From an uncultured Rothia sp. (lineage in GTDB: Bacteria > Actinomycetota > Actinomycetes > Actinomycetales > Micrococcaceae), in contig NZ_CALJRY010000280.1 of assembly GCF_937976295.1 (NCBI RefSeq), positions 1 to 5,087 of the forward strand: DNA of 5,087 nucleotides, written 5' to 3'. Below are positions 1-4,449 of the stretch, piece by piece; the stretch's first letter is position 1; the number at the start of each line of letters is the position of its first letter. Made by a program: the position numbers and the translations under genes. The notes below the pieces were generated by a model. The model saw only the letters and a list, made by a program, of their open reading frames with translations, did no database searches and was not told the DNA's origin.

Positions 1-467
1 CGAATGTCGTTCTTCGGAATGTAGTTCTCAGCAATGGCGGCAGAAAGAATATGCGCCAGCACCATCTGCAGCTCGTGCACGTGCTTGCCGAGCTTCGCGT
101 AGGACTCGGGGGAAAGCATAGAGCGCATCGCCGGGCCCGGAGGCAGGTGGCGGCGCGCCAAATCGTTGATCTGCAGGCGAATGTAGACCGCGAGCTGGTC
201 AATCGGGTTCTCGATGCCCTCCAGGCCGACGCGCAGTTCGTTGAGGAAGCGTTCGGTCTCGTCCAGGGCGTAGGCGACCAGCAGTTCGCCCATGTCGGCG
301 AAGTAGTTGTAGACCGCGGTGCGGCCGATGCCGGCGTTCTTGGCGACGTCGGTCATGGTCAGACCCGGAAGACCTCGGGTGTAGAGGATCTCGCCGAAGG
401 AGTTGAGGATGGCGCGCTTGGTGTTTTCGCGCTGGGCGGCGTTGGTTGCTGCAGAAATACGAGGCAT
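1..467 (-). CDS. TetR-family transcriptional regulator, 3' part missing
   Basis: This is a DNA-binding repressor-type regulator; only the first 155 residues are present because the gene runs off the left edge. The N-terminal TetR domain is clear: residues about 17-34 form helix 1 (KRAILNSFGEILYTRG), and residues about 37-56 form the helix-turn-helix, containing DVAKNAGIGRTAVYNYF with the family's typical G-(I/V)-x-(R/K)-x-x-(V/L)-Y-x-(Y/H)-F ending. The rest is the start of the helical ligand-binding and dimerisation domain, which does not reveal a ligand. The ATG at 467 is chosen because an in-frame TAG lies four codons upstream. There is no good Shine-Dalgarno sequence, and a -10-like TAGAGT ends six bases before the ATG, so the mRNA may be leaderless, which is common in actinobacteria. 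The upstream hydrolase gene faces the same way, 108 bp away. The dyads in that gap suggest autoregulation. The family call is secure; the regulated genes are unknown. Confidence 0.93.
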   Translation of the reverse strand, partial: MPRISAATNAAQRENTKRAILNSFGEILYTRGLPGLTMTDVAKNAGIGRTAVYNYFADMGELLVAYALDETERFLNELRVGLEGIENPIDQLAVYIRLQINDLARRHLPPGPAMRSMLSPESYAKLGKHVHELQMVLAHILSAAIAENYIPKNDI

Positions 468-468
468 A

Positions 469-521
469 GTGACACTCTACCCCAAATCGTCAGCAAATGA
501 CGAATTTATGGAATGTGTCAC
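469..521. promoter_or_regulatory. Nested dyad, candidate TetR operator
   Basis: Two inverted repeats share one centre at base 495. The inner arms are TCGTCA (487-492) and TGACGA (498-503), with flanking AA/TT matches. The outer arms are GTGACAC (469-475) and GTGTCAC (515-521). The left outer arm covers the end of the -10-like box and the bases just before the TetR start codon. TetR proteins bind such dyads as dimers or paired dimers, so occupancy here would block the gene's own promoter. The symmetry is seen directly; the binding protein is inferred from position. Confidence 0.6.
474..503 (-). promoter_or_regulatory. Candidate promoter of the TetR gene
   Basis: On the minus strand TCGTCA (503-498) and TAGAGT (479-474) are separated by 18 bases and could be -35 and -10 boxes. 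Six bases separate TAGAGT from the ATG at 467, which would put transcription start at or very near the A of the start codon. The match to consensus is modest, and the -35 box coincides with an arm of the inner dyad. The call rests on spacing and on the lack of a ribosome binding site. Confidence 0.35.
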
Positions 522-525
522 CAAG

Positions 526-550
526 AAATTTGCACAATTCATGCGAATTT
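526..550. promoter_or_regulatory. Second dyad between hydrolase and TetR genes
   Basis: AAATTTGC (526-533) and GCGAATTT (543-550) form an inverted repeat with 8-bp arms, seven pairing perfectly and one as T/G, around a 9-bp spacer. It lies four bases from the nested dyad at 469-521. On the minus strand AAATTCG occurs both here (550-544) and in that dyad (507-501), and ATTCGTCA occurs twice (567-560 and 505-498). This suggests several related half-sites for one regulator. The binding protein is unknown; the TetR product is the obvious candidate. Confidence 0.4.
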
Positions 551-575
551 ACGTGTTTGTGACGAATAACCGCCC

Positions 576-1670
576 CTAAAGGAACCCCAAACGAGTCGCC
601 GCCGCCAAATCAGCACCCACCAACGACGCAATCGGGTACCCCGTATGACCGCGCCCCGGAGTCACCTGCAACAAAGTCCGCGCCCCCAAACCCTCATAAA
701 AAGCACTGCCCTCCTGTACCGCAATACGCGCCGACCAGCTACCCTCCGCGCTGGTTGCCATACGCCGACGACCCGACGGCGAGCGCCCATCCAACACACC
801 CACATGCCAACTCATCAACAGACGCTCATGCGAGGAAGGATTCAACGCCGCCCGTTCACGCACCCGGGTAGGCACACCGTCGGCACCGCCGCCACCGATG
901 AAGGTCGCGCCGCCTCCACGAATCCACCCAATATCGTGCGACAGCAGCTCGTAGCTGAGGAACTCCGCGCCACCCGAATAGCCCGCAAGCCAGACGCGGC
1001 TCATATCCACCTTGTACGCCAGTGCGATCTCTTCAATGAGGGCGCGGACCATCCTGCCGTTTGAGCGGGCGCGAACCCACCAGTTATAGGTCAGCGGAGG
1101 CGCGTAGGAGTCGGCATCCTTCAGGCGAGGCTCGCGCAAGCTACCCGGCGACAGCACCGGAACCGACAGCATATTGAACTCAGCCGCCACCTGCGCCAAC
1201 TCGGCACGCAGGGGAGAGGTGCGGCGCAACAGGCGACTACCGGCACGCGAAAGATGATCACCATCAAAGTAAAACAGAACGCCGGGCGCAGACTCAGACT
1301 CGGACAGAAGATGCAGGTTATCGACCCGGTAGTAGATATTGCGTCCCCGATGCGTAAACGACCGGTAACCGAGCAGCTCAGAGGACGCCAGAAGCATCGG
1401 CTCCAACAGAGAAAGACCGGTACGCACAGCCTGCGCTGTATAGGTCAACAGCGGATGCAGACGCGGAATATGCGCGCTCAGCCGCCGCTGGTTACGGTGG
1501 TGCCGCTGACTCCGCGCTCGCCGTAGAGAGCCACGAACCGAGCGGCGCACCGAGGGGCGAATCGAGCTCTGCACCGAGGCATGTGAAGCACGCCCCGCCT
1601 CCAGCGGGGACGCCACCTGCCCGGTACGGTGAACTCCGCTGCGGTGAACTCTGCGGCTCAGACTCTTCAT
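576..1670 (-). CDS. Alpha/beta hydrolase, putative esterase
   Basis: The product is 364 residues if translated from the ATG at 1670. The fold is indicated by VLFYFDGDH (131-139, an early strand with an oxyanion-type loop), the nucleophile elbow AGYSGGAEF (229-237, Ser232), SWHVGVLDG (287-295, Asp294 as likely acid) and GRGHTGYP (339-346, His342). The order Ser-Asp-His fits a catalytic triad like that of PHB-depolymerase-like esterases, but the substrate cannot be read from sequence. Residues 1-70 are unusual: about 17 arginines, low complexity and no clear signal peptide. The start at 1670 is favoured because GGAGG lies next to it and it overlaps a leader stop as ATGA, although only one base separates GGAGG from the ATG. 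An in-frame open stretch continues upstream to 1907, and Met92 is a shorter alternative just before the conserved region. No terminator is seen before the TetR gene. Confidence 0.8.
   Translation of the reverse strand: MKSLSRRVHRSGVHRTGQVASPLEAGRASHASVQSSIRPSVRRSVRGSLRRARSQRHHRNQRRLSAHIPRLHPLLTYTAQAVRTGLSLLEPMLLASSELLGYRSFTHRGRNIYYRVDNLHLLSESESAPGVLFYFDGDHLSRAGSRLLRRTSPLRAELAQVAAEFNMLSVPVLSPGSLREPRLKDADSYAPPLTYNWWVRARSNGRMVRALIEEIALAYKVDMSRVWLAGYSGGAEFLSYELLSHDIGWIRGGGATFIGGGGADGVPTRVRERAALNPSSHERLLMSWHVGVLDGRSPSGRRRMATSAEGSWSARIAVQEGSAFYEGLGARTLLQVTPGRGHTGYPIASLVGADLAAATRLGFL
1627..1656. repeat. 15-bp imperfect tandem duplication in hydrolase 5' end
   Basis: CGGTGAACTCCGCTG (1627-1641) is followed directly by CGGTGAACTCTGCGG (1642-1656), matching at 13 of 15 bases. 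It is in frame and gives the VHR-x-G-like repetition at hydrolase residues 8-17. A related 13-mer, CGGTGAACCCTGC, occurs at 1831-1843. It probably reflects local slippage in the arginine-rich N-terminal extension. Confidence 0.6.
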
Positions 1671-1771
1671 ACCTCCATTGTAGGTGCGGGGATTCTGCAG
1701 GCGCCGGGGCCTGCCCACACTCTTGAGCTGTCCACACTCTTGAACTGTCCACACTCTTGAATGGAGCCCAT
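1667..1771 (-). CDS. Possible 34-codon leader ORF overlapping the hydrolase start
   Basis: A short ORF (MGSIQECGQF... to ...APTMEV) begins at an ATG at 1771-1769. GGAGG lies seven bases upstream (1783-1779), the best ribosome binding site near the hydrolase. Its TGA (1669-1667) overlaps the hydrolase ATG (1670-1668) as ATGA, the classic arrangement for termination-reinitiation. About half of its codons are the three 17-bp repeats. It matches no family I know. It may be a regulatory leader rather than a functional peptide. Alternatively, the hydrolase could start elsewhere and the overlap be chance. Confidence 0.4.
   Translation of the reverse strand: MGSIQECGQFKSVDSSRVWAGPGACRIPAPTMEV
1711..1761. 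repeat. Three tandem copies of a 17-bp repeat
   Basis: The units are CTGCCCACACTCTTGAG (1711-1727), CTGTCCACACTCTTGAA (1728-1744) and an identical third copy (1745-1761). The first differs from the others at two bases. The unit length is not a multiple of three, and none of the three minus-strand frames contains a stop within the tract. It lies just upstream of the hydrolase ATG, inside the leader ORF. Such tracts can change copy number by slippage. Confidence 0.95.
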
Positions 1772-1775
1772 AAAC

Positions 1776-1804
1776 CTGCCTCCGGTACGGCATATAGGTA
1801 CTAT
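1776..1804 (+). promoter_or_regulatory. Candidate promoter of the queuosine-precursor transporter
   Basis: CTGCCT (1776-1781) and TACTAT (1799-1804) are 17 bases apart. TACTAT keeps the key first T, second A and last T of a -10 box; the -35 match is weak (3 of 6). Transcription would start near 1811, exactly at the first leader hairpin, giving a leader of about 119 bases. The region also has to hold the divergent hydrolase promoter, for which I found no convincing boxes. Confidence 0.35.
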
Positions 1805-1810
1805 TAGATA

Positions 1811-1884
1811 GGCTCGGGTGGCAGACGAGCCGGTGAACCCTGCCCTGCATAGCAGAATCACCACCACGCGTGAGGGCTCGTACC
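1811..1884 (+). promoter_or_regulatory. Structured leader upstream of the transporter
   Basis: Two hairpins follow one another. The first pairs GGCTCG (1811-1816) with CGAGCC (1826-1831) around a 9-base loop. The second pairs GGTGA (1832-1836) with TCACC (1858-1862) and, inside, CTGC (1840-1843) with GCAG (1852-1855). A second GGCTCG at 1875-1880 could pair with the same CGAGCC, opening hairpin 1 and enclosing hairpin 2. It does not fit the preQ1 riboswitch consensus as I know it. That it folds or has a regulatory role is inference. Confidence 0.35.
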
Positions 1885-1929
1885 TTACGTGAAGAAACAC
1901 ATCGCATGAAGAAAGACTTGGGGAAAGTA

Positions 1930-2658
1930 ATGGCTAAACCCGTTAGCGAATCTAAGGCTCAGACGAGCACCGTCAAGGTGCCCTGGGCTGGTCGCCGCGG
2001 CTACTTTGATCTGCTGCTGGGCGCATCCTGCGTCATCCTGATCATTTCGAATATTGGTGCAACTAAGGGTGTGGAGTTCGGTCCGCTGCCCTTCGAGCTG
2101 CCCCTGATTGGCTCGACCATCGTCACCGACGGTGGTTTCTTCCTCTTCCCGCTCGCCTACGTGATTGGCGACCTTCTTTCTGAGGTGTACGGCTTCAAGC
2201 GTGCCCGCCGCGCGATTGTGGCGTCCTTCAGCTCGGCTGCTTTTGCTGCCCTGTGCTTCCTGCTAATCGTGCACCTGCCCGCCGCGAGCTTCTACACCGG
2301 CCAGGAATCGTTCGCGCAGGTTCTCGGCCCGGTCTGGCAGATTTTTGTGGGCTCCCTGCTCGGTTACCTCTTCGGTCAGACCCTGAACGCCTGGGTCATG
2401 GTGGCGATGAAGAAGGCATGCAAGGGCCGTTTCCTGTGGCTGCGCATGATTGTCTCCACCCTGGTTGGCGAGCTGCTCGACACCCTCATCTTCTGCTCCA
2501 TCGCGGCACCGGTACTCGGCATCGACACCGTGGAAGCATTCATTAACTACGTACTCATCGGCTATATCTACAAGTGCCTGGTCGAGGTGCTCCTCATGCC
2601 GATCAGCTACCCGATTATTGGTTGGTTCAAGCGTCACGAAATCGAATACGTGGCGTAA
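1930..2658 (+). CDS. Queuosine precursor transporter, YhhQ/VUT (DUF165) family
   Basis: This inner-membrane protein of 242 residues has about six hydrophobic segments, the usual size for the family. In E. coli the YhhQ family member imports preQ0 and preQ1, precursors of the queuosine modification at the tRNA wobble position. Diagnostic stretches are FPLAYVIGDLLSEVYGFKRA (73-92), GQTLNAWVMVAMKK (149-162), VSTLVGELLDTLIFCSIA (175-192) and the end segment with Tyr214, Lys215, Glu219 and Pro224. The ATG at 1930 is preferred because GGGG lies six bases upstream (1920-1923); in-frame alternatives are ATG 1906 and GTG 1870, both with poor ribosome binding sites. It is divergent from the hydrolase and separated from the next gene by a candidate terminator, so it is probably monocistronic. 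No queuosine synthesis genes are in view, which fits a salvage role, but the exact substrate is not readable from sequence. Confidence 0.9.
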   Translation: MAKPVSESKAQTSTVKVPWAGRRGYFDLLLGASCVILIISNIGATKGVEFGPLPFELPLIGSTIVTDGGFFLFPLAYVIGDLLSEVYGFKRARRAIVASFSSAAFAALCFLLIVHLPAASFYTGQESFAQVLGPVWQIFVGSLLGYLFGQTLNAWVMVAMKKACKGRFLWLRMIVSTLVGELLDTLIFCSIAAPVLGIDTVEAFINYVLIGYIYKCLVEVLLMPISYPIIGWFKRHEIEYVA

Positions 2659-2686
2659 ACTAACCTCCTTACAGCTGATGTGCGCA

Positions 2687-2712
2687 GCCGCCCGGCCTAA
2701 CGACTGGGCGGC
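2687..2712 (+). terminator. Candidate terminator after the queuosine-precursor transporter
   Basis: GCCGCCC (2687-2693) pairs with GGGCGGC (2706-2712), and a G-T plus a G-C pair extend the stem inward to about 9 bp around an 8-base loop. It starts 28 bases after the TAA. Downstream bases are T-rich but lack a clean T run, so it may be a weak or actinobacterial-type terminator. Confidence 0.55.
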
Positions 2713-2743
2713 ATTGCCATTTCAGCTTTGTTCAATACACAGC

Positions 2744-2773
2744 ATGTCTAAGAAAGAGATACGTTATGTCTAA
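2744..2773 (+). other. Nine-codon mini-ORF overlapping the permease start
   Basis: ATG at 2744 opens a tiny ORF encoding MSKKEIRYV, whose TAA (2771-2773) lies inside the first codons of the permease in another frame. ATGTCTAA occurs at both starts (2744-2751 and 2766-2773), so the permease start looks like a partial copy of the mini-ORF start. No ribosome binding site is seen before 2744. It may be a translated leader coupled to the permease or a chance overlap. Confidence 0.25.
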
Positions 2774-4217
2774 ACTGCAGGGGAACACCCCCGAGCAGTC
2801 GAAGAACGACTCGTTGAATCGTTCCCTCTCCCACGGCCAGTTGACCATGATTGCGATGGGCTTGGCGCTGGGTACGGGCCTGTTCCTGGGCTCCTCCTCC
2901 GCCATTAAAATTGCGGGCCCCGGCGCAATCATCTCTTACGCTATTGGTGCAATGATTGCGGCAACCATTGCTGCGTGCGCGGGCGAAATGTCCGTGCGTC
3001 ACCCCGTCCAGGGCGGTTTCGGCACCATTGCGAGCCGATACCTGAACCCCTTTAGCGGCTACCTGACTCGCTGGGCGTATTGGGCATGCACCGTGCCGCT
3101 GGCTGGTGCTGAGCTGGTGGCGGTTGGTCACTACATGGAGTACTGGTTCCCGGACGTTCCCCTGGCAGTGTTCGTCGCTCTCTTCGGCGCAATTATTCTG
3201 GTGCTGAACCTGGTGAGCGTGAAGTCCTTCGGCACCCTGGAGTTCATGCTCTCTTCGGTTAAGGTTTCTGCTGTCGTCGCGTTCATGGTGATTGGTGTTC
3301 TGCTGGTGTTCGTGGGCCTGCCCGGCCACGCCGCGGCGGGTACCGCAAACCTCGTGAACGACGGCGGCTTCCTGCCCAACGGCCCGGCATCCATCTGGAT
3401 TTCGATGGCTGTTGTCATGTTCTCCTTCGGCGGTGTGGAAATGATTTCTCTCTCCGCGGCGGAGGCGAAAGACCCGGCACGCTCGGTGGCAACCAGCGTG
3501 AAGGCAATGATTTGGCGCCTGTCCACCTTCTATGTGGTGTCCGTGGCAATTATTCTGTGCCTGGTGCCCTGGCAGACCGCCGCGCAGAACTCGGAGCTGA
3601 CCAAGTCGCCGTTCGTACTCGTCTTCTCTGAAATGGGTATCCCCTTCGCATCGGACATCATGAACTTCGTGGTGCTCGTTGCTGCGCTCTCTGGGGCTAA
3701 CGCCTCCCTGTACGCGGCAACTCGCCTGCTGCACGCCCTGGGCTCTGACCGTATGGCCCCCGCGGTGGCTGCACGCACCTCCTCGCGCGGCGTGCCGGTC
3801 GTGGCTCTGCTCATCTCCTTCACCGGCGTTATCGTGGCGACCGTAATGGCTATTGCCAAGATTGGCGATATCTTTGCCCTGCTCATGGCGCTGGTGACCC
3901 TGTGCATCCTGGTCGTGTGGGTCATGATTCTGCTGACCTACCAGGCGTACAAGAAGGACCAGAAGGACGCCTCCTCCTTCACCGTGCTGGGCGGCCGCCT
4001 CACCGCAGGTTTGGCTCTGGCGGGTGTTCTGGCGACCCTGGCGGCAATGTTCATGCTGCCCGGCTCGGGTGTTCAGGAATCCATCATGGTCGGCATCGTC
4101 TTCTTCGTGCTGATTTCTATTGGCTACGCCATCTCCTCGAAGGTTCAGGGCGGCTATGAGCGTCCCGACCTGGACGCTATGCACGCCGAGGAGAACACCG
4201 GCACGGCACAGCGCTAA
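2766..4217 (+). CDS. Amino acid permease, APC superfamily (AAT family)
   Basis: This complete 483-residue cytoplasmic-membrane transporter has the length and 12 hydrophobic segments typical of the AAT family (AroP, GabP, ProY and relatives), which import amino acids by proton symport. Segment 1 carries the broken helix ALGTGLFLGSSSAI (34-47) with the substrate-binding GTG; segment 2 follows AGPGAIISYAIG (50-61). FSFGGVEMISLSAAEAKDP (219-237) is the hallmark segment 6 region, with the conserved F-x-G-x-E and the downstream E-x-x-x-P-type element. The C-terminal tail is short and hydrophilic. The ATG at 2766 has only a weak purine-rich site (AAGAAAGAG) upstream, but the protein start aligns with the paralogue at 4450. 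The substrate cannot be assigned. It appears monocistronic, bounded by a candidate terminator before it and a strong one after it. Confidence 0.93.
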   Translation: MSKLQGNTPEQSKNDSLNRSLSHGQLTMIAMGLALGTGLFLGSSSAIKIAGPGAIISYAIGAMIAATIAACAGEMSVRHPVQGGFGTIASRYLNPFSGYLTRWAYWACTVPLAGAELVAVGHYMEYWFPDVPLAVFVALFGAIILVLNLVSVKSFGTLEFMLSSVKVSAVVAFMVIGVLLVFVGLPGHAAAGTANLVNDGGFLPNGPASIWISMAVVMFSFGGVEMISLSAAEAKDPARSVATSVKAMIWRLSTFYVVSVAIILCLVPWQTAAQNSELTKSPFVLVFSEMGIPFASDIMNFVVLVAALSGANASLYAATRLLHALGSDRMAPAVAARTSSRGVPVVALLISFTGVIVATVMAIAKIGDIFALLMALVTLCILVVWVMILLTYQAYKKDQKDASSFTVLGGRLTAGLALAGVLATLAAMFMLPGSGVQESIMVGIVFFVLISIGYAISSKVQGGYERPDLDAMHAEENTGTAQR

Positions 4218-4227
4218 ATAGCATGAA

Positions 4228-4241
4228 AGCCTCGTGAGGCT
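4228..4241 (+). other. Small hairpin just after the permease stop
   Basis: AGCCTCGTGAGGCT is a compact inverted repeat (5-bp stem with a CGTG loop, or 6 bp with two bases between) starting 10 bases after the stop. It has no T run and lies just before the main terminator. It could stabilise the mRNA 3' end. Confidence 0.4.
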
Positions 4242-4249
4242 ACAACATA

Positions 4250-4290
4250 AAAGGCACCGGATGGGGGGAGCACCCCCGTTCGGTGCCTTT
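4250..4290 (+). terminator. Strong terminator after the first permease
   Basis: AAAGGCACCG (4250-4259) pairs perfectly with CGGTGCCTTT (4281-4290). Inside, GGGGG (4264-4268) pairs with CCCCC (4273-4277) around an AGCA loop, separated from the outer stem by a small asymmetric bulge. The T-rich tail CCTCTTT follows. The A-rich left flank and T-rich right flank could let it work in both directions. It should separate the two permeases into different transcription units. Confidence 0.88.
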
Positions 4291-4315
4291 CCTCTTTGTG
4301 GTCTAGACGGCACCG

Positions 4316-4345
4316 TTCTGAGCGGTGTGAGTGTGCCCGTAGAAT
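4316..4345 (+). promoter_or_regulatory. Candidate promoter of the second permease
   Basis: TAGAAT (4340-4345) matches the -10 consensus at five of six bases. TTCTGA (4316-4321), 18 bases upstream, is a poor -35 (three of six). Transcription would start near 4352, leaving a leader of about 98 bases. The palindrome at 4342-4357 overlaps the -10 box and start point. Confidence 0.55.
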
Positions 4346-4357
4346 AGTTAACTATTC
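4342..4357. promoter_or_regulatory. Perfect 16-bp palindrome, candidate operator
   Basis: GAATAGTTAACTATTC is fully self-complementary and AT-rich inside a GC-rich region. It covers most of the -10 box and the likely transcription start, the position of a repressor site. Its TAGTTAACTA core (outer GT...AC) resembles sites of GntR- or MarR-type regulators in general form; which protein binds is unknown. I see no equivalent palindrome before the first permease. Confidence 0.65.
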
Positions 4358-4436
4358 GTACCCGTCAACGAGGCAAGAAGCCGCAGAAGCCGGGTGCGAG
4401 CACACATTGCACAACACGCCCCTAAGGCGTACTGAC

Positions 4437-4449
4437 GGAAGGCACCTTC
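4437..4449 (+). promoter_or_regulatory. Ribosome binding site of the second permease, possibly masked
   Basis: GGAAGG (4437-4442), seven bases before the GTG at 4450, fixes this start. The same bases can pair in a tiny hairpin, GAAG (4438-4441) with CTTC (4446-4449) around GCAC, which could partly hide the site. The hairpin is short and its effect is uncertain. Confidence 0.6.

Noticed and set aside
51..500. Plus-strand open frame of 149 codons at the left end
   Set aside because: It is antisense to the TetR gene, whose helix-turn-helix is unmistakable on the other strand.
645..1526. Plus-strand open frames (645-1064 and 1254-1526) opposite the hydrolase
   Set aside because: They overlap the conserved catalytic region of the hydrolase and have shadow-type composition with no domain or ribosome binding site.
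1711..1761. CRISPR array
   Set aside because: The 17-bp units are directly adjacent with no spacers, so this is a simple tandem repeat.
1805..1929. preQ1 riboswitch before the queuosine-precursor transporter
   Set aside because: The leader lacks the short A-rich tail and pseudoknot arrangement of the preQ1 classes I know; only generic hairpins can be supported.
1870..1929. Longer N-terminus of the transporter from GTG 1870 or ATG 1906
   Set aside because: Neither has a convincing ribosome binding site and GTG 1870 lies within the hairpin region, whereas ATG 1930 has GGGG six bases upstream; ATG 1906 remains possible.
2748..4313. Long open frame of 521 codons on the minus strand opposite the first permease
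   Set aside because: It is antisense to a clear permease, has a histidine/glutamine/arginine-rich composition typical of shadow frames in GC-rich DNA, and matches no family.
4352..4449. T-box or amino-acid riboswitch before the second permease
   Set aside because: I looked for a T-box core (AGGGTGG-like) and for known amino-acid riboswitch cores and saw none; only short weak hairpins are present.
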